A stretch of 37,462 nucleotides of DNA, taken from contig CAAGIG010000065.1 in NCBI GenBank assembly GCA_900769885.1, forward strand, positions 1 through 37,462. Reading direction: 5' to 3'. Below, one piece after another: positions 22,364 through 31,007 of the stretch. Position numbers and translations under genes: made by a program. The DNA comes from Rikenellaceae bacterium (lineage in GTDB: Bacteria > Bacteroidota > Bacteroidia > Bacteroidales > UBA932). The notes under the pieces were generated by a model. It did no database searches. It had not been told where the DNA came from and worked only from the letters and a program-made list of their open reading frames with translations. Positions within the stretch are counted from its first letter, which is position 1; each line of letters starts with the position of its first letter.

Positions 22364-22834
22364 TTAGATTGAAATGTCCAACACTTCGAATTTCAACACA
22401 CCTGAAGGTACCACAACCTCAACGATATCACCTCTCTCCTTTCCAATCAAAGCTTTACCGATAGGAGTTGCAGCGGCCAATTTACCTTCTCTGAAATTGG
22501 CTTCACTCTCACCTACAAGGGTATATTCGACAATCTGATTGTTGAGCAAATTTTTAAGTTTGACCTTATTCAACATTTGGATACGGTCAGTATTAATCTT
22601 TGACTCATCTATAACTCTGGCATTTGCCACCAAGTTTTCCAATTTAGAAATTTTCAATTCCAACAAGCCTTGAGCCTCTTTTGCAGCATCATACTCTGCG
22701 TTCTCTGACAAGTCACCTTTATCTCTCGCTTCTGCGATTTGTTTTGAGATAATAGGGCGTTGACTAATCGCCTCTGCCAATTCCGCTTTCAATTTTTCAA
22801 GCCCTTCGGCTGTTACATAATGAATATCTGACAT
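22364..22834 (-). CDS. greA: Transcription elongation factor GreA
   Basis: 156 residues, near the usual 158. GreA enters the polymerase secondary channel and triggers cleavage of backtracked RNA. The N-terminal coiled coil has EGLEKLKAELAEAISQRPII, with the acidic tip ISKQIAEARDKGDLSENAEYDAAKE (catalytic Asp and Glu in the DLSENAEYDAA stretch). The C-terminal FKBP-like domain reads EYTLVGESEANFREGKLAAA and TPIGKALIGKERGDIVEV. It is first in the run greA-HIT-TlpA, behind a -7 box TACCTTTG and a leader hairpin (see 22855-22898). The gene is intact. Confidence 0.97.
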   Translation of the reverse strand: MSDIHYVTAEGLEKLKAELAEAISQRPIISKQIAEARDKGDLSENAEYDAAKEAQGLLELKISKLENLVANARVIDESKINTDRIQMLNKVKLKNLLNNQIVEYTLVGESEANFREGKLAAATPIGKALIGKERGDIVEVVVPSGVLKFEVLDISI

Positions 22835-22854
22835 AACATTAACATTTATAAAAT

Positions 22855-22885
22855 CAAAAAAGAATCCCGCTATTGCGAGACCCTT
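22855..22885 (-). terminator. Hairpin with T-run in the greA leader
   Basis: The minus strand reads AAGGGTCTCGC, AATA, GCGGGATTCTT, then TTTTG. With G-U pairs all 11 stem positions pair. It is either the end signal of the upstream unknown gene (stop at 22915) or an attenuator inside the greA leader, since the -7 box at 22891-22898 would start RNA at about the first stem base. Confidence 0.65.
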
Positions 22886-22890
22886 CTTTG

Positions 22891-22898
22891 CAAAGGTA
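22891..22898 (-). promoter_or_regulatory. Likely -7 box of the greA promoter
   Basis: The minus strand reads TACCTTTG, an exact TAnnTTTG, followed immediately by the hairpin. No good -33 TTG is at the usual distance, so the promoter is only half supported. It lies between the stop of the upstream gene at 22915 and greA. Confidence 0.45.
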
Positions 22899-22914
22899 CA
22901 AAATATTTTTTAAA

Positions 22915-23394
22915 CTATTCCATATACTTAGGTTTAAGTATCTCGGAATATAAAATCATCTTCCTGGTATCAATTTCAAATTTCTTGCCCTTCTTGTCGC
23001 CCTGAGCATTCTCCTCTGAAGAAATCTCCCCTTTTTCTATTTCACTCGGAGATTTAATTTCTTTCGGAGCAGGGACCGCCACCTTAACCTCTTCGGGTTT
23101 CGTCCTTACCTCAACACTCTCTATGTATTTGTTCTGCTGAGGCATATACTCAATCGAATAAGGTACCTCCTCCTCATCCTCCAAATGGACATCAACATCG
23201 CCATAAGTATCATCACTCTCATATTCAGGGAATGAAGGTTTGTAATCCTCACCCAAAAGTTCCCTTATCAAATCATCTGCCGTCTTTGTTGGCGGAGCAT
23301 CCTCTACCCTTTTGCCAGACTTTTTCTTATTTCCGAGCAAAGCGGGAACCACTATAAAAAGCAACGAGAATAATATAGGCAGCAAATCTTCCAT
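22915..23394 (-). CDS. Conserved membrane-anchored acidic protein of unknown function
   Basis: 159 residues, not recognised as a named family. It opens with one membrane helix (LLPILFSLLFIVVPALLG), then a basic patch (NKKKSGKR), a long acidic disordered middle (DDTYGDVDVHLEDEEEVPYS) with repeated Pro/Lys/Glu, and a C-terminal conserved tail FEIDTRKMILYSEILKPKY. That tail is a pattern I associate with a Bacteroidota-specific family found near ribF, but I cannot confirm it. It starts 24 bases after the ribF stop. The likely position is inner membrane with the acidic part in the cytoplasm. Confidence 0.6.
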   Translation of the reverse strand: MEDLLPILFSLLFIVVPALLGNKKKSGKRVEDAPPTKTADDLIRELLGEDYKPSFPEYESDDTYGDVDVHLEDEEEVPYSIEYMPQQNKYIESVEVRTKPEEVKVAVPAPKEIKSPSEIEKGEISSEENAQGDKKGKKFEIDTRKMILYSEILKPKYME

Positions 23395-23418
23395 AACAGA
23401 GAAATTTATTGGACAAAT

Positions 23419-24303
23419 TTAAAAATTATTTCTTACAAACTCCTTATCCAGCGATATTCTCTCTTTCAATTGTTCCAAAGAGGAGAATTTCATCTCATCT
23501 CGCAGTCTGGCAACAAACTCAATCCTTATATCGAGACCATAAATATCCTCATTAAAATCCAGGATATGAGTCTCAATCGTTTTATTGTTATTATTCCCGA
23601 CAGTAGGACGATTTCCCACATTACAGATTCCGGTATATTCTCCGGAAGACAAAGAAACCTTTACAAAATAAACCCCATTGGCAGGGAGCATTTTCAAAGG
23701 TTCATACAATTGCATATTGGCAGTAGGAAATCCTATAGTCCTACCTATCATATTTCCCAAAACCACCACACCTCGCAGAGAGTAATTGTACCCCAACATC
23801 TCATTGGCAGTAGCAACATCCCCTGCGGCCAATGCTGCTCTGATCTTTGTGGAGCTGATAGTCACATCTCCTGAATTGACCTCATTTACAACAACTGTCT
23901 CAAGGCCAAGACCTTGAGCAATTTCCTGAAGTTCTTCCCTCGAACGGCACGAAGAGTTTCCCAAACGATGGTCATATCCCACAACCAATGTGGAAACTCC
24001 AAAATGGTCCATCAGATACTCCTTCAGAAAAGTGGCAGCATCCTTTTTACTGAAATCTTTTGTAAAAGGTATTACAATAAACTTGTCGATACCGAAATTG
24101 TGCACCAACTCCTTTTTCTCATCCAAAGCAGTCAGCAATCTGAATGTGGATGCATCCTGCTGGAGAACAGTTCTCGGATGGGGCCAGAATGTGATAATAG
24201 CAGATTCACAGGACTTTGCCCGTGCAGTCTCCTTCAAAGTCTGAAGCACTGCACGGTGTCCTTTATGTACTCCATCAAAAAATCCTGTAGCGGCTACAAC
24301 CAT
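23419..24303 (-). CDS. ribF: Bifunctional riboflavin kinase / FAD synthetase RibF
   Basis: 294 residues. The N-terminal FAD synthetase half has TGFFDGVHKGHRAVLQTL (nucleotidyltransferase motif GxFDGxHxGH), FWPHPRTVL, VGYDHRLG and ISSTKIRAAL. The C-terminal riboflavin kinase half has GRTIGFPTAN and NGVYFVKVSLSSGEY, GICNVGNRPTVG and ETHILDFNEDIYG. It makes FMN and FAD from riboflavin. The protein starts almost directly on the first strand (MVVAATGFFDG), a common Bacteroidota form. Its start overlaps the end of the synthase/phosphorylase gene by 10 bases, so this housekeeping gene is translated from the glycogen message. Confidence 0.96.
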   Translation of the reverse strand: MVVAATGFFDGVHKGHRAVLQTLKETARAKSCESAIITFWPHPRTVLQQDASTFRLLTALDEKKELVHNFGIDKFIVIPFTKDFSKKDAATFLKEYLMDHFGVSTLVVGYDHRLGNSSCRSREELQEIAQGLGLETVVVNEVNSGDVTISSTKIRAALAAGDVATANEMLGYNYSLRGVVVLGNMIGRTIGFPTANMQLYEPLKMLPANGVYFVKVSLSSGEYTGICNVGNRPTVGNNNNKTIETHILDFNEDIYGLDIRIEFVARLRDEMKFSSLEQLKERISLDKEFVRNNF

Positions 24304-27300
24304 CTTACCAATTCAAAATCCTGACGGTGAGGCAACAAGCTGCTCTTAGCAAAAATTCTTAGTGCCAAGTAATAAACACCTGTTCCTTCCGGTACAAGAT
24401 TACAAATGTATTTAGCTACACCCTCTGAAGAAGACTCATATTCGAACTGATAACATTCACGAACGTGATATTTGCCTTTAAGGTCTTGTTCTGCGCATAC
24501 AAACTCTACACCCAAATCCTCAGGATTAATCTCTCCGATAAACAATTCCAAAGCGATTTGTCTGTTAACACCCAACATAGGTTGTTCTTTTTCATCGCTT
24601 GGACGGATATAATTCTTAACCTCGATTAGCGGCCAGTTGTTACGCATACCCTTCTTCCAAAGAGCGATTTCTCTTGCAAGTGCACAATCATTTGCATTCA
24701 AAGAGACTGCACGTTCGTATAGAGGTTGGTAGTATTGTTTAACATAATCTGAAAGCATTCTGTTGGTTGTGAAATTGCAAGCAACTTTTGCCACAGTATT
24801 TTTGATATATCCCACCCATTGTTGAGGGATGCCTGTAGATTCATCTCTTGTATAGAATGATGTAGCTATCTCATTCTCAATTATATTATAGACAGTAGCA
24901 GCATCCAGTTCGTCCTGGAAGTTCTGGTCATCGTATGTTCTCTCCATTGGAAGAGCCCAACCTGCATCTTTCTTATAACCTTCTACCCACCATCCGTCAA
25001 GAACCGAGAAGTGCATTACACCATTCATAACTGCCTTTTCACCTGAAGTACCCGACGCTTCCAAAGGTCTGGTAGGGGTATTCATCCAGATATCGACACC
25101 TTGAACAAGGAATTTTGCAAGATTGATGTCATAGTTTGGAACAAATACGATTTTACCGATGAACTGAGGCATTTTTGAAATCTCAATAATTCTCTTGATC
25201 AAACCTTGACCACCGCCATCAGCAGGGTGCGCCTTACCTGCAAAAATAAACTGAACAGGTCTTTCAGGATTATTTACAATTGCATCCAATCTGTCCAAAT
25301 CTCTGAATAGCAAGTGCGCTCTCTTATATGTTGCAAAACGTCTTGCAAAACCAATTGTCAAAACATCATCTCTAAGAGTATCAACGATTTTAACGATTTG
25401 ATGAGGAGAGTAGTGACTTGTCACATCTTTGTCTGAAATACGCTTTTTAACCTCTGAGATAAGAGATTTTCTCAAATCGTTGCGAACATTCCAGATTCTG
25501 CTATCCTCTACTTTGTAAATGCCTTCGAAACAGTTTTTATTGTATTTATGGGTTGCAAACTCTTCTCCAAATACCTCCGCGTGAATAGCTTTCCACGCAG
25601 GGGCAGTCCAGGTAGGATAATGGACACCATTTGTAACATATCCGATATGCAACTCTTCAGGCAAATATCCGGGCCACAAACCGCCCAAAATATCCTGACT
25701 CACTTTTCCGTGCATCCAGCTCACACCATTTACTTCTTGCGAAAGGTTGCAAGCAAGATTACTCATTGAGAATTTTTCACCTTGATTATAAGGATTTACA
25801 CGACCAAGTCCCATCAAAGTTTCCCAATCGATGTTCAATCTTTGAGGATAGTGTCCCAAATATGTTCTCAACATATTCTCATCAAACGAGTCGTGACCTG
25901 CAGGAACAGGGGTATGAGTAGTATAAAGAGAAGAACCTTTAACAAGTTCCATTGCCTCAGCATAGGTAAAACCTTGTTGGACATATTCTCTCAAACGTTC
26001 CAAACCGATAAATGCAGCGTGACCTTCGTTGCAGTGATATACTTGACATTCAATACCTAACGCTCTGATGGCACGAATACCTCCGACACCCAATAGAAGC
26101 TCCTGTTTCAAACGGTTTTCCCAATCTCCACCATACAAAGTGTGGGTAATGTTTCTATCCTCTGGCAAGTTATCTTCAAAGTCAGTATCAAGGAGATACA
26201 ACTCTGTTCTACCGACATCAACTCTCCAAAGTTTTGCATAGACATTACGGCCGGGGAAAGCTACAGAAATTTTAATCCAGTTTCCTTCCGCATCTCTGAC
26301 AGGTGTAGCAGGAATTTTGAAAAAGTCCTGAGGTTCATAATCTGCAACCTGATCACCCTGAGCAGTGGTACGTTGTCTGAAATATCCATATCTGTAAAGA
26401 AGTCCTACACCGGTCATATTGACCTTCATATCACTTGACTCTTTCAAATAGTCACCGGCAAGAATACCCAAACCACCAGAGTAGATTTTCAATGAAGTAT
26501 CCAAACCATACTCCATACTGAAATAAGCGATAGAAGGATTGGTTCTCTCATTCTTTCCAGCCATATATTGGTTGAATAGTTCAGTAAGAGCATCAAGTCT
26601 CTTCAAGAAATCATCATCTTTCTCAAGCGCTCTGTACTCATCCAATGTAAGTTTGTCCAACAATGATATAGGGTTGCCCTCACATCTTTTCCACAATTGG
26701 GGATTGATACCTTTAAACAGGTCGATAGCCTCTTGAGTCCAACACCACCACAAGTTTTTGGATATCACATCCAAATATTTCAATCTTTCAGGAATAGTTC
26801 TATGAACTAAGACTCTATTCCACGAAGGTCCGTTAAATTCCATTTTACGATAATTTTTATTTGCTTCGTTATATTCGGGATACTCTCCCTTTGTATTAAT
26901 AATTCTTTCAATTGCCAGAGTATAAGCCTCTTTGTAGTATTTAACATTATTTTCCCAAAGAGCGATTTCAGATACTCTGAATGCATTCTCCTTATATTCT
27001 GCAGCCTCTTTCTTATCCAAAGATGCCATCTCCTCGATTCTGTCCCAAATTCCCTTCACCACCATTTCATAGTTCTGCTCACTGCGTGGCAAAACAGAAA
27101 TTGAAGGATGCAATTGGGCAAAATGGTCCTGAACCCAAAGGCCGAATCCAGCCAAAGTAGTTGTTACTGTAGGAATTCCAAAGGCCAAAGACTCAAGTGG
27201 GGTATATCCCCAAGGTTCATAATAAGATGGGAAGACTGTCAAATCCATACCGATCAGCAAGTCATAGTATTTCATATTGAAAATACCGTCACTGCCATTC

Positions 27301-28493
27301 AGATAAGAAGGGACAAAAATAACCTTTACTCTATCTTCTGGACGATTGTTCAAATTAAGGTCTCTCAATCTGTTGACAACTGCATCATACTGAGGATAAC
27401 TTAGTCTGTGTGTAACATTCTTTCCTTCAAGATCCTTGTCGGGACCATCGATTCCGCCGGGAACCATAATGAATGCCAAGACATTACGTTTTAGAGAATC
27501 GCTCTGGTTTGCCTTAGCCAAAGCATCGATAAATACATCGATACCTTTATTTTTATACTCATATCTGCCACTGATAGCGACTATCAGAGAATCGGAACAA
27601 TCGCTTTGTGTCATCATAGAACCCACCTCCACAAGCTTTGCACGAGCCTGCGCAAATTTCTCTTCGTACTCCCCTTTTTGAGGGACAATACTGCTGTCGA
27701 AGCCGTTAGGGGTAACTATATCGACCTTTCTCCCTACAAGTTTTTCACATTCGTATGCAGTCAGATCACTTACAGTGGTAAACACATCACTGTATTGTGC
27801 CGCACATTTCTCAAGTGAATACTTGGCAGTTACATTAAATTGGCGTGCCCTCTCCTCAGGAGAACATTCTTCCAAAACCTCATAGAGAGGAACATTGTTA
27901 CAGGCCAAACATCTTCCGACTACAGTTGCGTGTGTAGTGAAAATAGTGGCAACATTTATCTCTTTGCTCTTTAAATACAAAACCCCGGCACCGGTCATCC
28001 ATTCGTGGAATTGTGCAACCACTTTATGGTGAGGCATCAGATTGAATCTCACAAAACTTTCAACAACTTTACCCGCCGCATATCCAAAAAGGGCAGACTC
28101 TATAAAGTCCCATCCACCCGAAATTGAATCGAGTTTGAAAGTTTCCCAAAAAGAGGTAAAAATCTGATCCTTTTGAGGTATAAACTGCGAAAAGTCAACC
28201 AAAATAGCAATTGGAGAACCAGGCACACGCCATCTTCCCACTCTCACTTTCAAACCCTCAGATGCAGCAGCCATTCTCCAACTTCTAAAAAGGATTGGAT
28301 CTTCTGTGAATTCAGGATTTTGCGCTGAATCTATCCAAAAGTCAGGACCAATATGGATATGATTATTACCCAGATCCTTACTTAGATTCAACGATTTGGT
28401 TGCCAATACAGTATGGATACCCCCTACCTTGTTGCACACCTCCCAACTGACCTCGAACAGGTAATCGGGCATTGTTACTTTATTGGTACTCAT
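24294..28493 (-). CDS. glgP: Glycogen synthase-alpha-glucan phosphorylase fusion protein
   Basis: 1399 residues, two enzymes in one chain. Residues about 1 to 545 are a GT3-type glycogen synthase: LFEVSWEVCNKVGGIHTVLA (nucleotide-sugar loop), QFHEWMTGAGVLYLK, TTHATVVGRCLACNN and FPSYYEPWGYTPLESLAFG. Residues about 560 to 1399 are a phosphorylase (GT35): YFSMEYGLDTSLKIYSGGLG, HCNEGHAAF, TTHTPVPAGHDSF and the PLP segment EASGTSGEKAVMNG with its Lys. The first half makes glycogen and the second removes glucose-1-phosphate. Such fusions occur in Bacteroidota. It lies after the GH57 gene (18 bases) and before ribF. The GT3 half suggests UDP-glucose use; glgC is not present in the window. Confidence 0.93.
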   Translation of the reverse strand: MSTNKVTMPDYLFEVSWEVCNKVGGIHTVLATKSLNLSKDLGNNHIHIGPDFWIDSAQNPEFTEDPILFRSWRMAAASEGLKVRVGRWRVPGSPIAILVDFSQFIPQKDQIFTSFWETFKLDSISGGWDFIESALFGYAAGKVVESFVRFNLMPHHKVVAQFHEWMTGAGVLYLKSKEINVATIFTTHATVVGRCLACNNVPLYEVLEECSPEERARQFNVTAKYSLEKCAAQYSDVFTTVSDLTAYECEKLVGRKVDIVTPNGFDSSIVPQKGEYEEKFAQARAKLVEVGSMMTQSDCSDSLIVAISGRYEYKNKGIDVFIDALAKANQSDSLKRNVLAFIMVPGGIDGPDKDLEGKNVTHRLSYPQYDAVVNRLRDLNLNNRPEDRVKVIFVPSYLNGSDGIFNMKYYDLLIGMDLTVFPSYYEPWGYTPLESLAFGIPTVTTTLAGFGLWVQDHFAQLHPSISVLPRSEQNYEMVVKGIWDRIEEMASLDKKEAAEYKENAFRVSEIALWENNVKYYKEAYTLAIERIINTKGEYPEYNEANKNYRKMEFNGPSWNRVLVHRTIPERLKYLDVISKNLWWCWTQEAIDLFKGINPQLWKRCEGNPISLLDKLTLDEYRALEKDDDFLKRLDALTELFNQYMAGKNERTNPSIAYFSMEYGLDTSLKIYSGGLGILAGDYLKESSDMKVNMTGVGLLYRYGYFRQRTTAQGDQVADYEPQDFFKIPATPVRDAEGNWIKISVAFPGRNVYAKLWRVDVGRTELYLLDTDFEDNLPEDRNITHTLYGGDWENRLKQELLLGVGGIRAIRALGIECQVYHCNEGHAAFIGLERLREYVQQGFTYAEAMELVKGSSLYTTHTPVPAGHDSFDENMLRTYLGHYPQRLNIDWETLMGLGRVNPYNQGEKFSMSNLACNLSQEVNGVSWMHGKVSQDILGGLWPGYLPEELHIGYVTNGVHYPTWTAPAWKAIHAEVFGEEFATHKYNKNCFEGIYKVEDSRIWNVRNDLRKSLISEVKKRISDKDVTSHYSPHQIVKIVDTLRDDVLTIGFARRFATYKRAHLLFRDLDRLDAIVNNPERPVQFIFAGKAHPADGGGQGLIKRIIEISKMPQFIGKIVFVPNYDINLAKFLVQGVDIWMNTPTRPLEASGTSGEKAVMNGVMHFSVLDGWWVEGYKKDAGWALPMERTYDDQNFQDELDAATVYNIIENEIATSFYTRDESTGIPQQWVGYIKNTVAKVACNFTTNRMLSDYVKQYYQPLYERAVSLNANDCALAREIALWKKGMRNNWPLIEVKNYIRPSDEKEQPMLGVNRQIALELFIGEINPEDLGVEFVCAEQDLKGKYHVRECYQFEYESSSEGVAKYICNLVPEGTGVYYLALRIFAKSSLLPHRQDFELVRWL

Positions 28494-28511
28494 ATTGTTA
28501 AACAGTAAATA

Positions 28512-29714
28512 TTATTGTTTCAACTTCTTATCCACTCTTAGAATAAAGTCGCTGAGAACATTCATATAATTAATAAACGCCTCGTATGGAGTGTCATAAG
28601 GATTGAAATAGTTATGAACTACACCATCCGAGAAGAATTTTGTACACATATAATAGAAATGGTCACTCTCCTGAAGTTTTAGAAAATCTTTGGAAAGTTG
28701 CTCATCATCAGCAGCAATCACTTTATCTTCCAATTCATACAATTTTGAGAATGCCTCATTTTGAAGTTCATTACCAAGCCAAGCGGTGGTATCTCTCTCC
28801 TCATCAGCCCAGGAAATTGCAAAAGGAACATTCAATGCCGAAACAGGCTGATGTTTCTTCACAACCTCAGAAGGTGTGCAGAATTCAAAATCAGTTCTGC
28901 TCAAAATAGCTCCGGGAAGAGCTCTGAAGAAATCGAAAATTCCGGTTGAAGCACTTTGATGCTCACCAAATGTCTCATAGTCCATAAAGAGATTAAGAAC
29001 CTCTCCATCTTTGAGTGAATCATTAATCCAATCGATATACTTATCTACATTCACTGGCCATTTTGCCCAACTTCTGTCCGAGAATCTGAATGCGATATCA
29101 TCGCTGAGATTGAAGTTTCTCAACAATAGATTCAATTTGGGATTTATAGCGTTGGAATAGATATAATTAGGAGATTTCCATCCCAAAATATGTCGTGCAC
29201 CTTCAGTCAACATTGAGGTAAATCCCATCTTTGCCACTTTTGCACCAATCTCATCAGAATAAATCAACTCAGTGTTTCTGAAGCATTTAGGCTTTTTACC
29301 AAAATACTTTTGCACAAGAGCTGAATGAAGTTTCACCTGTTTTTCAAACTCTGATGGGCTGGTCAATGAAGCAAGAGAGTGAGAATATGTTTCAGCTAAA
29401 AATTCAACACAACCGGTCTTTGCCAATTGACGGAAACTGTCAAGAGCCTCAGGAGCATATTTTTCCATTTGCTCAATGACTGAACCTGAAACAGAGAAGG
29501 CAAACTTCACTTTCTTACCATAAGTCTCTATCAATTCAAGCAACAGATTGTTCATCGGAATGTAGCATTTTTCAGCCACTCTCCTTACAATGGTTCTATT
29601 GGCAAAATCATCATAATAATGAGAATCGTTACCTATATCAAAAAAACGATATTGTCTGAGTCTGTCGGGTTGATGAACCTGAAAGTAAAAACAAATTGAC
29701 GGCTTAGTTTCCAT
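28512..29714 (-). CDS. GH57 alpha-amylase-type glycoside hydrolase
   Basis: 400 residues. The GH57 order is visible: ICFYFQVHQPDRLRQYRFFD (substrate His), FSVSGSVIEQM, the nucleophile segment FRNTELIYSDEIGAKVA with Glu, and LFMDYETFGEHQ with the acid Asp. Members cut or transfer alpha-1,4 glucan linkages. The context of branching, debranching, synthase and phosphorylase genes implies glycogen or maltodextrin. It has no signal peptide, so it is cytoplasmic. Neighbours are separated by 10 and 18 bases. The exact reaction (amylase, 4-alpha-glucanotransferase or branching) cannot be told. Confidence 0.9.
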   Translation of the reverse strand: METKPSICFYFQVHQPDRLRQYRFFDIGNDSHYYDDFANRTIVRRVAEKCYIPMNNLLLELIETYGKKVKFAFSVSGSVIEQMEKYAPEALDSFRQLAKTGCVEFLAETYSHSLASLTSPSEFEKQVKLHSALVQKYFGKKPKCFRNTELIYSDEIGAKVAKMGFTSMLTEGARHILGWKSPNYIYSNAINPKLNLLLRNFNLSDDIAFRFSDRSWAKWPVNVDKYIDWINDSLKDGEVLNLFMDYETFGEHQSASTGIFDFFRALPGAILSRTDFEFCTPSEVVKKHQPVSALNVPFAISWADEERDTTAWLGNELQNEAFSKLYELEDKVIAADDEQLSKDFLKLQESDHFYYMCTKFFSDGVVHNYFNPYDTPYEAFINYMNVLSDFILRVDKKLKQ

Positions 29715-29724
29715 AATTTTCTCT

Positions 29725-31005
29725 CTATTTCAATGTTGATAAATATACATCTTTAACTTTTAGCGCTGCATTATTCCATTTCAGCGCATTAACCTCCTCA
29801 AGTCCCTTTTTAGAGCACATAGAGCTCAAAGCAGGATATTTGAGCAAACCATAAATTGCATCTGCCATAGCATCAATATCCCAGAAATCGACCTTGATAG
29901 AGTGCTTCAACACCTCAGCAACACCTGATTGTTTTGAGATGATAGAAGGGACACCTGTTCTCATCGCCTCCAACGGAGATATACCAAAAGGCTCTGATAC
30001 AGAGGGCATTACATATACATCAGAGAATGCAAACATCTTATGAACATCGGCACCTCTGAGGAATCCTGTAAAATGGAATTTGGTCGCAATTCCCAATTTG
30101 GCAACACGTCTGATAGATCTGTTCAGCAAATCCCCGCTACCTGCCATCACAAAACGGACATTGGGATATTTCTGCAAAACCTTGTGAGCGGCCTCAATAA
30201 AATATTCAGGTCCTTTCTGATATGTGATACGACCAAGGAATGTTACAACTTTCTCCGGAACACCCCTCTGGATTTCCAAATTGTCACGACCGCTGAAGTC
30301 CACAGCATTATGCACGGTAACTACCTTATCGGGGTTAATTCCATATTTGTTGATTACAATATTTCTGGTAAGGTTACTTACGGTAATAACTTTATCCGCA
30401 GCCTCCATACCCATTTTTTCGAGTCTGAAGACTTCAGGATTGACATTCTCGCCACTACGGTCATACTCAGTTGCGTGTACGTGGATTACAAGAGGTTTTC
30501 CTGATACCCTCTTTGCCGCAATACCGGCCATATATGTTAGCCAGTCGTGAGAGTGAATCACATCGAAATCGTGCTGGGTTGCAATTGTTCCACCCACCAT
30601 TGCATAACGGACCACCTCTTCCATAAGGTTTGCACCGTATTTGCCCGAGAATTTATATTTCTGTTTGAAATTTATTTTAAAACTGTCTGCCTGCGACATT
30701 TTTTCTCTCTCAACCAAAGTAGAGAAGTCTCTTGGATCCACATAAGGGACAATGTTGCTCCAGATTCTAAGGAACTTCACTTTTTCAAGAAATTCCTGGT
30801 GATCCAGACGGACATCAGCAGCCTCAACATCGCTGGCATTTATAATCTTTGCATATCTTTCATCTTCATCACCTGAGGCAGAAGGCATTACAAATAAAAC
30901 ATCCACATCGTGATAAGCCAAACCTCTTACCATTCCGTAACACGCGGTTCCCAAACCTCCGGCAATATGGGGAGGAAACTCCCAACCAAACATTAAGACT
31001 TTCAT
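29725..31005 (-). CDS. GT4 glycosyltransferase, probable glycogen synthase
   Basis: 426 residues. The N-terminal Rossmann half opens MKVLMFGWEFPPHIAGGLGT (the usual nucleotide-sugar-binding GGLG loop) and contains DVIHSHDWLTYMAGI. The C-terminal half has VVTFLGRITYQKGPEYFIEA and VMPSVSEPFGISPLEAMRTG, with the E-x7-E pair. It most resembles GT4 starch/glycogen synthase-like enzymes found in Bacteroidota glycogen loci. Two bases separate it from the debranching gene and 10 from GH57. The operon thus has two synthase candidates, this one and the GT3 half of the fusion; division of labour is unknown. Confidence 0.85.
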   Translation of the reverse strand: MKVLMFGWEFPPHIAGGLGTACYGMVRGLAYHDVDVLFVMPSASGDEDERYAKIINASDVEAADVRLDHQEFLEKVKFLRIWSNIVPYVDPRDFSTLVEREKMSQADSFKINFKQKYKFSGKYGANLMEEVVRYAMVGGTIATQHDFDVIHSHDWLTYMAGIAAKRVSGKPLVIHVHATEYDRSGENVNPEVFRLEKMGMEAADKVITVSNLTRNIVINKYGINPDKVVTVHNAVDFSGRDNLEIQRGVPEKVVTFLGRITYQKGPEYFIEAAHKVLQKYPNVRFVMAGSGDLLNRSIRRVAKLGIATKFHFTGFLRGADVHKMFAFSDVYVMPSVSEPFGISPLEAMRTGVPSIISKQSGVAEVLKHSIKVDFWDIDAMADAIYGLLKYPALSSMCSKKGLEEVNALKWNNAALKVKDVYLSTLK

Positions 31006-31007
31006 AG

